Positions 26,007 to 35,617 of a stretch of 64,000 bases of DNA are shown in pieces. This DNA is from UBA7803 sp041690675 (GTDB lineage: Bacteria; Pseudomonadota; Gammaproteobacteria; Pseudomonadales; Azotimanducaceae), in the NCBI GenBank assembly GCA_041690675.1, contig JAWLGU010000004.1, positions 34,841-98,840 of the forward strand, written 5' to 3'. The notes under the pieces were generated by a model. It ran no database searches and was not told the origin of the DNA. It saw only the letters and a list, made by a program, of their open reading frames with translations. How positions within the stretch are numbered: the first letter of the stretch is position 1; the number at the start of each line of letters is the position of its first letter. The position numbers were made by a program, and so were the translations under genes.

Positions 26007-26636
26007 ATGAGATTGTTCGAAGATCAGGCACTGCCAGTGCTCACGGCGGGTGTAGACGAGGCGGGCAGGGGGCCGCTGGCGGGGCCGGTGCTCGCCGCAG
26101 CCGTGATTCTCGACCCTCTGCGGCCCATCGACGGGCTGAAGGACTCCAAGGTGCTCACCGCGGAGCAGCGCGAGACCCTGGCCGGGCAGATTCGCGAGCG
26201 GGCCCTGGCCTGGGCGCTGGGCCGGGCCGAGGTGGCCGAGATCGATGAGATCAACATCCTTCGCGCCAGTCATCTGGCCATGCAGCGTGCGGTGGCATCG
26301 CTGTCCCTGGCCCCGGAGCTGATCTTCGTGGATGGCCACCTCACACCGTCGTTCCCGGCTCCGGCGGTGGCGCTGGTGGGCGGCGATGCCCTCATGCCGG
26401 CCATCAGCGCGGCGGGCATCCTCGCCAAGGTGGTGCGGGACGCGGAGATGGTGGCGCTGGCTGAGGCCTACCCCGGCTACGGCCTGGAGCGGCACAAGGG
26501 CTATGCCACGCCCGAGCACCTGAAGGCGCTCGGCGAGCTCGGCCCCACCCCCCTGCACCGCCAGTCGTTCACGCCGGTGCGGACCGCCCAGGGGACACCG
26601 GACGATACGCCCGCCGAAACCGGAGCGCTGTTCTAA
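26007..26636 (+). CDS. rnhB: Ribonuclease HII
   Basis: Endonuclease that nicks RNA-DNA hybrids, including single ribonucleotides, and removes Okazaki primers. The ATG at 26007 gives 209 aa; the frame is open further upstream over lpxB but without homology. Metal-binding residues lie in TAGVDEAGRGPLAGPV (Asp, Glu) and ELIFVDGH (Asp). GLKDSKVLTAEQR and GYGLERHKGYATPEHL are family signatures. Its TAA is directly followed by the dnaE ATG, a junction compatible with translational coupling. Confidence 0.96.
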   Translation: MRLFEDQALPVLTAGVDEAGRGPLAGPVLAAAVILDPLRPIDGLKDSKVLTAEQRETLAGQIRERALAWALGRAEVAEIDEINILRASHLAMQRAVASLSLAPELIFVDGHLTPSFPAPAVALVGGDALMPAISAAGILAKVVRDAEMVALAEAYPGYGLERHKGYATPEHLKALGELGPTPLHRQSFTPVRTAQGTPDDTPAETGALF

Positions 26637-29600
26637 ATGGCCGAGACCCTCAGCGCGGCGGTGGAGCCCTCCCGGCCCCCGCAGTTCGTGCACCTGCGGG
26701 TGCACAGCGAGTACTCGCTGGCCGACAGCATCATCAAGGTGAAGCCCCTGACGCGGCGCGCCGCCGAGCTGGCCATGCCCGCCCTGGCCCTCACCGACCG
26801 GGCCAACCTGTTCGCCCTGGTGAAGTTCTATCAGGCCGCGCTCACCGCCGGGGTGAAGCCGCTCGTCGGCGCCGACCTGGAGCTCCATGCCGAGGCCGGC
26901 GAGCGCTACCGCCTGGGTATCCTGGCCATGAATCAGGCCGGCTTTCGCAACCTCATCGCCCTGGTGTCCGCCGCGTACACCGGCGCGGCCGTGCGCGGGA
27001 CCCTGAGCCGGGAACAGCTGTTCGCCTGCGCGGAGGGCCTGCTGGTGCTGTCCGGGGGCCGCGACGGCGAGCTGGGCCAGGCGCTCCTGAAAGGCGACGA
27101 AGCTCGAGCCGAGGAGGTGGCGCAGGCATGGCGGGCGGCGTTTCCGGATCGGTTCTACGTGGAGGTCACCCGCACCGGCCGCACCGGTGAGGAACCCTAC
27201 ATCGCACTGGCGGTGCCGCTGGCGGCCCGTCTGGGGCTGCCCGTGGTCGCCACCAACGACGTCTGCTTCCTCGACGAGGCCGACTTCGAGGCCCACGAGA
27301 CTCGAGTGTGTATCCACGAAGGACGGACCCTGGACGATCCGCGCCGGGAGCGCCGCTACAGCCCGGCGCAATACCTCAAGACCCCGGCGGAGATGGCGGA
27401 GCTGTTCAGCGACCTGCCGGAGGCCCTGGCCAACAGCGTCGAGATCGCCCGGCGCTGCACCGTTGAGGTGCCCCTGGGGCAGTATTACCTGCCGAACTAT
27501 CCGGTCCCGGAAGGCGTGACCCTGGAGGCTTTCCTGGGGGCCCAGGCGCGGGAGGGGCTGGACCGGCGCCTGCGCCGGCTCGCCGAGCTCGGTGAGCTGC
27601 AGTTGCCCGAGGAGCGCTACCGGGAACGGCTGGAGTACGAGCTGGGCATCATCAACCAGATGGGCTTCCCCGGCTATTTCCTCATCGTCATGGAGTTCAT
27701 CGGCTGGGCCAAGGCGAACGACATACCGGTGGGGCCGGGTCGCGGCTCCGGCGGCGGCTCCCTGGTCGCCTACGCCCTCGGCATCACCGACATGGATCCG
27801 CTGCGCTACGACCTGCTGTTCGAGCGCTTCCTCAACCCGGAGCGGGTGTCCATGCCCGACTTCGACATCGACTTCTGCATGGAGGGGCGCGACCGGGTCA
27901 TCGCCCACGTGTCCGAGCGCTACGGCCAGGACGCGGTGAGTCAGATCATCACCTTCGGCACCATGGCCGCCAAGGCGGTGGTGCGCGACGTGGCCCGGGT
28001 GCAGGGCAAGCCTTACGGCCTCGCCGACAAGCTGTCGAAGCTCATCCCCTTCGAAGTGGGGATGACCCTGGCCAAGGCCGTCGAGCAGAGCAAGGAGCTC
28101 GCCACCTTCATCGAGGAGAACGAGGAGGTGGCGGAGATCATGGAGATGGCCTACAAGCTCGAGGGTGTGGTCCGCGGGGTGGGGCGGCACGCCGGCGGGG
28201 TGGTCATCGCGCCCTCGGCGCTCACCGATTTCGTGCCGCTCTACGTGGACGAGCAGGCGGGGGGTCTGGTCTCCCAGTTCGACAAGGACGACGTGGAAAA
28301 GGCGGGCCTGGTGAAGTTCGACTTCCTGGGCCTGAAGACCCTCACCATCATTCAGTGGGCGGTGCAGGCCATCAACGCCCATCTGCCCGAGGGGGCCGAG
28401 CCGGTGCGTATCGACCGGATTCCCCTGGACGACCCGGCCACGTTCGAGCTGTTGAAGGAGGCCGAGACCACGGGCGTGTTCCAGCTCGAATCCCGGGGCA
28501 TGAAGGATCTGATCCGGCGACTGAAACCGGACCGGTTCGACGACATCATCGCCCTGGTGGCCCTGTTCCGGCCCGGACCGCTGCAGTCCGGGGCCGTGGA
28601 CGACTACATCGACCGCAAGCACGGGCGCAAGCCGGTGGTGTACCCGCACCCGGACATGGAGCCCGTGCTCTCCAGCACCTACGGGGTCATGCTCTATCAG
28701 GAGCAGGTGATGCAGAGCGCCCAGGTGCTGGCTGGCTTCACCCTGGGTCAGGCGGACCTGCTGCGCCGCGCCATGGGCAAGAAGAAGCCCGAGGAGATGG
28801 CCAAGGTGCGGGAGCAGTTCCTGCACGGCACCGGGGAACGCGGCATCGACGCCAAGATCGCCGGCGAGATCTTCGACCTCATGGAGAAGTTTTCCGGCTA
28901 CGCCTTCAACAAGTCGCACAGCGCCACCTATGCCCTGGTGTCGTTCCAGACCGCGTGGCTCAAGGCTCACCATCCCGCCGAGTTCATGGCCGCCACCCTG
29001 TCTGCGGACATGCAGAATATCGACAAGGTGGTAACCCTGGTGGACGAGGTGCGCAGCATGAAGCTCGTCCTGGAGCCGCCCAGCGTCAACCGCAGCCAGT
29101 ACCGCTTCACCGGCCGGGACGGACGGGTCATCTACGGCCTCGGCGCGGTGCGCGGGGTGGGCGAGGGACCGGTGGCGGCGCTGGCGGAGGCGCGGGAAAC
29201 GGGGGGCCCGTTCCGCAGCCTCAGCGATTTCTGCCGCCGGGTGGATGCGAAGAAGGCCAACAAGCGGGTGTTGGAGGCGCTGATCCGTTCGGGCGCCATG
29301 GACGACTTCGCCGCCGAGGACGAGAGCCGCGACCAGGTACGGGCCCGGCTGGCGGCGGAGCTGGGCGATGCGCTCCAGGGTGCGGAGCAGGCGGCGCGCA
29401 ACGATGCCCTGGGAATGACCGACATGTTCGGCGGCATGCACGAGCCGGTGGCGGCGCCCGCGGCCCGGCTCCAGGTGACGCCGCTGACTCAGCGGGAGCG
29501 GCTCGAGGGCGAGAAGGAGACCCTCGGGCTCTACCTGACCGGACACCCCATCGAGGAGTATCTGCCGGACCTGCGCCAGATCTGCCCGAACGACATCGCC

Positions 29601-30152
29601 CGGCTGCGCGCGGAGAAGGGCAACCAACTCATCGCCGGCCTGGTGGTTTCCATGCGGGTGATGCGCAGCCGGCGCGGGGGCGACCTGTGCTTTCTGGTGC
29701 TCGACGATCGCAGCGCGCGTATCGAGGCGTCGGTGTTCACCGACGCCTTCGAGGCGAACCGCGGCAAGATCGCCAAGGACGCGATTCTTTTGTTCGAGGG
29801 GGAGGTGCAACCCGACGACTACACCGGGGCGCTGAAGCTCAAGGTGGAGAACGTCTACACCATGGAGGAGGCGCGCGCCCGCTACGGCCGCGCGCTGCTT
29901 CTGGATCTCTGCGCTCACAGCGCCCCACGGGACCTGCCGGCCCGCCTCAAGCGCTGCCTGGAGCCCCACCGGCACAACGGCGTCGGCTGTCCGGTGACCG
30001 TGCTGTATCAGACCGGCGATGGTGGCGTCGGCGCCCGGGGGCGCATCGTCCTCGGGCCGGAGTGGCGGGTCCGGCCCAGCGACGACCTGCTGGCACGGCT
30101 GCGCTCCGAGTTCGGCGACGAGCGGGTGAAGCTCGCCTACGCTGCGGGGTGA
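26637..30152 (+). CDS. dnaE: DNA polymerase III subunit alpha
   Basis: Catalytic subunit of the replicative polymerase, 1171 aa (E. coli 1160). An N-terminal PHP domain (about 18-290) begins HLRVHSEYSLADS. The polymerase core contains the catalytic Asp pair in MPDFDIDFCMEGRD (about 405-418) and the third Asp in LVKFDFLGLKTL. PVGPGRGSGGGSLVAYALGI is the palm signature. A C-terminal OB fold (about 985-1090) follows LGMTDMFGG, which resembles the internal beta-clamp binding motif. Downstream, accA is expected by synteny but tilS follows after a single base. Confidence 0.98.
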   Translation: MAETLSAAVEPSRPPQFVHLRVHSEYSLADSIIKVKPLTRRAAELAMPALALTDRANLFALVKFYQAALTAGVKPLVGADLELHAEAGERYRLGILAMNQAGFRNLIALVSAAYTGAAVRGTLSREQLFACAEGLLVLSGGRDGELGQALLKGDEARAEEVAQAWRAAFPDRFYVEVTRTGRTGEEPYIALAVPLAARLGLPVVATNDVCFLDEADFEAHETRVCIHEGRTLDDPRRERRYSPAQYLKTPAEMAELFSDLPEALANSVEIARRCTVEVPLGQYYLPNYPVPEGVTLEAFLGAQAREGLDRRLRRLAELGELQLPEERYRERLEYELGIINQMGFPGYFLIVMEFIGWAKANDIPVGPGRGSGGGSLVAYALGITDMDPLRYDLLFERFLNPERVSMPDFDIDFCMEGRDRVIAHVSERYGQDAVSQIITFGTMAAKAVVRDVARVQGKPYGLADKLSKLIPFEVGMTLAKAVEQSKELATFIEENEEVAEIMEMAYKLEGVVRGVGRHAGGVVIAPSALTDFVPLYVDEQAGGLVSQFDKDDVEKAGLVKFDFLGLKTLTIIQWAVQAINAHLPEGAEPVRIDRIPLDDPATFELLKEAETTGVFQLESRGMKDLIRRLKPDRFDDIIALVALFRPGPLQSGAVDDYIDRKHGRKPVVYPHPDMEPVLSSTYGVMLYQEQVMQSAQVLAGFTLGQADLLRRAMGKKKPEEMAKVREQFLHGTGERGIDAKIAGEIFDLMEKFSGYAFNKSHSATYALVSFQTAWLKAHHPAEFMAATLSADMQNIDKVVTLVDEVRSMKLVLEPPSVNRSQYRFTGRDGRVIYGLGAVRGVGEGPVAALAEARETGGPFRSLSDFCRRVDAKKANKRVLEALIRSGAMDDFAAEDESRDQVRARLAAELGDALQGAEQAARNDALGMTDMFGGMHEPVAAPAARLQVTPLTQRERLEGEKETLGLYLTGHPIEEYLPDLRQICPNDIARLRAEKGNQLIAGLVVSMRVMRSRRGGDLCFLVLDDRSARIEASVFTDAFEANRGKIAKDAILLFEGEVQPDDYTGALKLKVENVYTMEEARARYGRALLLDLCAHSAPRDLPARLKRCLEPHRHNGVGCPVTVLYQTGDGGVGARGRIVLGPEWRVRPSDDLLARLRSEFGDERVKLAYAAG

Positions 30153-30153
30153 C

Positions 30154-31398
30154 GTGAGCGCCGTTCGCGAAGCCGTGGCGGCGGCCTGGGATTCCGGGCC
30201 GCTGTTCGTAGGCTTCAGTGGCGGGCTGGACTCCACCGTGCTGCTGCACGCCGCAGAGCGTGAGCGCCGGGGACGGCCACTCACCGCCGTTCACGTGGAC
30301 CACGCCCTGCATCCAGAGTCGGCCCGCTGGCATCGTCACTGTGAGTCGGTTTGTGCGGGCCTGGGGGTGGCGCTGGTGGCGCGGCGGGTTCGAGTGCCGA
30401 GCCGCGGCAACGTCGAAGCCCAGGCCCGGGCGGCGCGCTACGCCGTGTTCGCGGAGCTTCTGGCCCATGGCGGATTGCTGTTCCTCGCGCATCACCGGAA
30501 CGACCAGGCGGAGACGGTGCTGCTGCGGCTGCTGCAGGGGCGCGGCCTCTACGGCATGCCCCGGTCGCGCCCCTTGAGCGGCGGCACCCTGGTGCGCCCG
30601 CTGCTGGAGCTGCCGAGGGGTCAGCTCGCGGAGTACGCCGCACGGCACGGCCTCGCCTGGGTGGACGATCCCGCCAATGCGGATCCGGCGCTCGATCGCA
30701 ATTTCCTGCGTCACTACCTGCTGCCGGACATCCGCCGCCGCTGGCCGGACGTGGATCAGGCTCTGGTCGACGCCATGGAACGGCACCGGCTGGCCGATCG
30801 ATTGCTCGTGCAGAGCACGGCCCTGGGACGGGATTGGCTGCCGGTGGCCGAGCTGGCGGCCCTTCCGCCCCGGGAGCGCCCGGAGCTGCTACGCGTCTGG
30901 CTCGCCGCTCGCGGCATCACCGCGCCGCCGCGCACCGCACTGGCGGAGTTCGACCGCCAGCTGCAGGGTGCCGCCGACCGCGACCCGCAGCTGGAGGTGG
31001 CGGGTGCGGCGCTGCGCCGCCATCGCGGCCGCATCCATCTGGTTCGACCCGTTCCTGCCCTGGCGGCGAGCTATCCGGTGCCGCTTCCGGGCACGCTGCG
31101 CCTGCCCCACGGCGAGCTGCAGGTGCAGCCGGACGAGCAGGGCTTCGCGCCGGTGGGGCCGGTGGAGGTGCGGTTCCGCTGCGGCGGCGAGCGGTTGCGC
31201 ACCGGCGGCCATCACCGTGCGCTCAAGCAGCTGTTGCAGGATGCCGGCGTGCCGCCGTGGCGGCGGCCGGTGCATCCGTTGCTATACGACCGCCTGGGGC
31301 TGCTGGCGGTGCCGGGCATCGCCCTGCGCGATGCCGCCGACACGGCGGCGGGGCAGGTGGCGGCGCCGCGTTTCCGGGTCGAGTGGCACCCGCGCTGA
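30154..31398 (+). CDS. tilS: tRNA(Ile)-lysidine synthase
   Basis: N-type ATP pyrophosphatase that converts C34 of tRNA-Ile(CAU) to lysidine, changing its identity from Met to Ile. A GTG at 30154, one base after the dnaE stop, gives 414 aa. The PP-loop is FSGGLDSTVLLHAA (about residues 22-35); VHVDHALHPESARWH and HHRNDQAETVLLRLLQGRGLYG are further family motifs. The middle and C-terminal tRNA-binding domains (about 230-414) are present, with FRCGGERLRTGGHHRALKQLLQDAGVPPWRR. The expected neighbour accA is absent. Confidence 0.95.
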   Translation: MSAVREAVAAAWDSGPLFVGFSGGLDSTVLLHAAERERRGRPLTAVHVDHALHPESARWHRHCESVCAGLGVALVARRVRVPSRGNVEAQARAARYAVFAELLAHGGLLFLAHHRNDQAETVLLRLLQGRGLYGMPRSRPLSGGTLVRPLLELPRGQLAEYAARHGLAWVDDPANADPALDRNFLRHYLLPDIRRRWPDVDQALVDAMERHRLADRLLVQSTALGRDWLPVAELAALPPRERPELLRVWLAARGITAPPRTALAEFDRQLQGAADRDPQLEVAGAALRRHRGRIHLVRPVPALAASYPVPLPGTLRLPHGELQVQPDEQGFAPVGPVEVRFRCGGERLRTGGHHRALKQLLQDAGVPPWRRPVHPLLYDRLGLLAVPGIALRDAADTAAGQVAAPRFRVEWHPR

Positions 31399-31410
31399 GG
31401 GAGATTTTCT

Positions 31411-31439
31411 TTGAGGTTGTCAGGGCCTTTTGTTATCGT
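31411..31439 (+). promoter_or_regulatory. Candidate sigma-70 promoter for pyrG
   Basis: TTGAGG at 31411-31416, a 17-bp spacer and TATCGT at 31434-31439 give a reasonable sigma-70 match in the 128-bp gap between tilS and pyrG. A hairpin with a perfect 7-bp stem (31454-31460 with 31466-31472, loop CCCTC) follows in the predicted leader. It has no T-run, so it is not an obvious terminator. A leader of about 80 nt precedes the pyrG ATG. Confidence 0.45.
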
Positions 31440-31526
31440 GCAATCCCATCTTGCGCACGCCCCTCGCGTGCGACCTTCCACAGATGGCGTGGGCGTCAGC
31501 GCGCCCCGAGGTGAACGATCCCTCTA

Positions 31527-33182
31527 ATGAGCCGATTCATATTCGTGACTGGCGGTGTGGTTTCATCCCTGGGCAAGGGTATCCTCACCTCGTCTCTGGC
31601 CGCCGTCCTCGAGGCGCGGAACCTCAAGGTCAACGTGCTGAAGATGGATCCCTACATCAACGTGGATCCTGGCACCATGAGCCCGTTTCAGCACGGCGAG
31701 GTGTTCGTCACCGCGGACGGCGCCGAGACGGACCTGGACCTCGGCAACTACGAGCGTTTCTCCCGGGCGCGCATGAGCCGGAAGAACAACTTCACCACCG
31801 GCAGCATCTACGCCGAGGTGCTGCGCCGGGAGCGCCGGGGCGACTACCTGGGCGCCACGGTGCAGGTGATCCCCCACGTCACCGACGAGATCAAGCGTCG
31901 CATCAAGGATGCGGCGGAGGGGTGCGACGTGCTGCTGGTGGAAACCGGCGGCACCGTAGGGGACATCGAGAGCCAGCCGTTCCTCGAGGCCATCCGCCAG
32001 CTTCGCCTGGAGGTGGGGGCGCAGCGCGCCATGTTCATCCACCTGACCTACGTGCCGTACATCCCAGCCGCCGGCGAGATCAAGACCAAGCCCACCCAGC
32101 ACTCGGTCAAGGAGCTGCGCTCCATCGGCCTGCAGCCGGACGTGCTGGTCTGCCGTTCCGATCGGCCCCTGCCGCGCTCCGCGCGCAGCAAGATCGCGTT
32201 GTTCACCAACGTGGAGGAGCGGGCCGTGGTGTCCCTCGAGGACGTGGAGACCATCTACCAGGTGCCGCAGAAGCTGCACGAGCAGGGCGTGGACGGGTTC
32301 GTGGCGGAACGCCTGGCGCTGGAATGCCCGCCCGCCGACCTCGCCCAGTGGCAGGCGCTGGTGGAGGCCCAGCTCCATCCGGACCGGGAGGTGAAGATCG
32401 CCTTCGTCGGCAAGTACCTCGACCTGCTGGACGCGTACAAATCGCTGGTGGAAGCCATCACCCACGCCGGCATCCACACGCGCACCCGGGTGCAGGTCAA
32501 GTACCTGGACGCCGAGGATGTGGAGCGGCACGGCACCGCGGCGCTGGACGATGTATCCGCCATCCTGGTGCCGGGCGGCTTCGGCCGGCGCGGCTTCGAC
32601 GGCAAGATCATGGCGGTGCAGTACGCCCGGGAGCGGGGCGTGCCGTATCTCGGTATCTGCTACGGCCTGCATGCCGCCGTCATCGAGTTCGCGCGCCACG
32701 TGGCGGGGCTCGACCAGGCACACTCCACGGAGATCGACCCGGGCACCCCGCACCCGGTCATCGGCCTCGTCACCGAATGGCTGGACGAGGCCGGAAATCT
32801 GGAGCGGCGCAGTGGCGACGAGGATCTCGGCGGCACCATGCGGCTGGGCGAGCAGCTCTGCGTGATCACCCCCGGCACCCTGGCCCACCGGGTTTACGGC
32901 ACCACTGAGATTCGTGAGCGCCATCGCCACCGTTTCGAGGTGAACAACCGCTACGTGCCGAAGCTGGTGGAGCACGGGCTGGTGATCTCCGGGCGCTCCG
33001 CCGACGGCGAGCTGGTCGAGATGATCGAGCTGCCGGATCACCCGTGGTTTCTCGCCTGTCAGTTTCACCCGGAGTTCACCTCCTCGCCCCGCGACGGCCA
33101 TCCGCTGTTCACCGGCTTCGTGGAGGCGGCCCTGGTGCGAGCCCGAGCAGTGTCGGACTGCGCCGACGCCGCGGCGCGCTGA
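31527..33182 (+). CDS. pyrG: CTP synthase
   Basis: Glutamine-dependent amination of UTP to CTP. The product is 551 aa (E. coli 545). The N-terminal synthetase domain (about 1-267) begins FIFVTGGVVSSLGKGILTSS with the P-loop, followed by KMDPYINVDPGTMSPFQHGEV. The C-terminal class I glutaminase domain has the nucleophile Cys378 in LGICYGLH and the His/Glu pair in CQFHPEF. In nearly all CTP synthases the Cys motif reads GICLGMQ; here the conserved Gln is His382 (codon CAT at 32670-32672). kdsA follows after 3 bp, as in the usual pyrG-kdsA-eno-ftsB cluster. Confidence 0.97.
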   Translation: MSRFIFVTGGVVSSLGKGILTSSLAAVLEARNLKVNVLKMDPYINVDPGTMSPFQHGEVFVTADGAETDLDLGNYERFSRARMSRKNNFTTGSIYAEVLRRERRGDYLGATVQVIPHVTDEIKRRIKDAAEGCDVLLVETGGTVGDIESQPFLEAIRQLRLEVGAQRAMFIHLTYVPYIPAAGEIKTKPTQHSVKELRSIGLQPDVLVCRSDRPLPRSARSKIALFTNVEERAVVSLEDVETIYQVPQKLHEQGVDGFVAERLALECPPADLAQWQALVEAQLHPDREVKIAFVGKYLDLLDAYKSLVEAITHAGIHTRTRVQVKYLDAEDVERHGTAALDDVSAILVPGGFGRRGFDGKIMAVQYARERGVPYLGICYGLHAAVIEFARHVAGLDQAHSTEIDPGTPHPVIGLVTEWLDEAGNLERRSGDEDLGGTMRLGEQLCVITPGTLAHRVYGTTEIRERHRHRFEVNNRYVPKLVEHGLVISGRSADGELVEMIELPDHPWFLACQFHPEFTSSPRDGHPLFTGFVEAALVRARAVSDCADAAAR

Positions 33183-33185
33183 GCC

Positions 33186-34031
33186 ATGGAGCTGTGCGGC
33201 TATCGCGTCGGCCTGGATCAGCCGCTGTTCCTCATCGCCGGGCCCTGCGTCATCGAGAGCGAGTCGCTCACCCTGGAGATCGCCGGCCGGCTGAAGGAGA
33301 TCGCCGGCGGCTTGGGCATGCCTTTCATCTTCAAGAGCTCCTTCGACAAAGCCAACCGTTCGTCATTGGGCAGCTTCCGCGGCCCGGGTCTGGACGCGGG
33401 ACTCCAGGTGCTCGCCAAGGTCAAGGCCCAGATCGGGGTGCCGGTGCTCACCGACGTGCACGAGGATACCGACCTCGCCGCGGTGGCGGAGGTGGTGGAC
33501 GTGCTGCAGACTCCGGCGTTTCTCTGCCGGCAGACCAACTTCATCGTCAACGTCTGCAGCCAGGGTCGCCCGGTGAACATCAAGAAGGGCCAGTTCCTTG
33601 CGCCGGCGGACATGACTCACGTGGTGGCCAAGGCCCGTTCCACGGGTAACGAGCAGATCATGGTCTGCGAGCGTGGGGTGAGCTTCGGGTACAACAATCT
33701 GGTCTCGGACATGCGCGGCCTCGCCATCATGCGCGCCACGGGGGCGCCTGTGGTGTTCGACGCCACCCACTCGGTGCAGATGCCCGGGGGGCTCGGCAGC
33801 GCCTCCGGCGGTCAACGGGAGATGGTTCCGGTGCTGGCCCGGGCGGCGGTGGCTGCGGGAATCTCCGGGCTCTTCATGGAGACCCACCCGCAGCCGGAGG
33901 AAGCGCTCTCGGATGGCCCGAACTCCTGGCCGCTGGATATGATGGCGCCGCTCCTTGAGCAACTCCGGGACCTGGACCAGGTGGCCAAGTCGCGGCCGTT
34001 CCTGGAGCATGGTATTTCATCGCAGCCGTAG
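33186..34031 (+). CDS. kdsA: 3-deoxy-8-phosphooctulonate (KDO-8-phosphate) synthase
   Basis: Condenses phosphoenolpyruvate with arabinose-5-phosphate to KDO-8-P for the LPS inner core. The product is 281 aa, a TIM barrel. Conserved blocks are LIAGPCVIESE, FKSSFDKANRSSLGSFRGPG, PVLTDVHED, CRQTNFIVNVCSQGRPVNIKKGQ (split here) and FDATHSVQMPGGLGSASGGQRE. No metal-type Cys is obvious at the N-terminal AGPCVIE beyond the usual position, so the metal class was not decided. It sits between pyrG and eno. Confidence 0.97.
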   Translation: MELCGYRVGLDQPLFLIAGPCVIESESLTLEIAGRLKEIAGGLGMPFIFKSSFDKANRSSLGSFRGPGLDAGLQVLAKVKAQIGVPVLTDVHEDTDLAAVAEVVDVLQTPAFLCRQTNFIVNVCSQGRPVNIKKGQFLAPADMTHVVAKARSTGNEQIMVCERGVSFGYNNLVSDMRGLAIMRATGAPVVFDATHSVQMPGGLGSASGGQREMVPVLARAAVAAGISGLFMETHPQPEEALSDGPNSWPLDMMAPLLEQLRDLDQVAKSRPFLEHGISSQP

Positions 34032-34046
34032 CAGCAGGACCAGAAC

Positions 34047-35333
<1,287 letters not shown>

Positions 35334-35341
35334 GTGACCGT

Positions 35342-35617
35342 ATGCGGGTGATTCTGGGCATCATGCTGGCCTTGACGATGTTGCTCCAGTACAAAGCCTG
35401 GTTCGGCGACGTCGGTCTGATGGAGGCGGTACGGCTGCGCGAGCAGGTGGCGGAACAGCGTGGCCGGGCAGAGCTGCTGGCGCAGCGTAACCGGCTGCTC
35501 ACTGCGGAGGTGCTGGCCCTGAAGGAAGGCCTGGCCGCGGTGGAGGCCCGCGCCCGCAGCGACCTGGGGATGGTGCGAGAGGGCGAGACCTTCTATCTCG
35601 TCAGCGACGTCGAATGA
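35342..35617 (+). CDS. ftsB: Cell division protein FtsB
   Basis: Small bitopic divisome protein that works with FtsL and FtsQ to activate septal peptidoglycan synthesis. The ATG at 35342 gives 91 aa, with AGGTGA just upstream. A single N-terminal transmembrane helix (about residues 3-20), with the conserved LQYKAWFGD turn, is followed by a leucine-zipper-like coiled coil (about 28-68) and the family C-terminus RSDLGMVREGETFYLV. In most gammaproteobacteria ispD follows; here the stop overlaps the truD start by 4 bases, so ispD and ispF are cleanly absent. Confidence 0.94.
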   Translation: MRVILGIMLALTMLLQYKAWFGDVGLMEAVRLREQVAEQRGRAELLAQRNRLLTAEVLALKEGLAAVEARARSDLGMVREGETFYLVSDVE

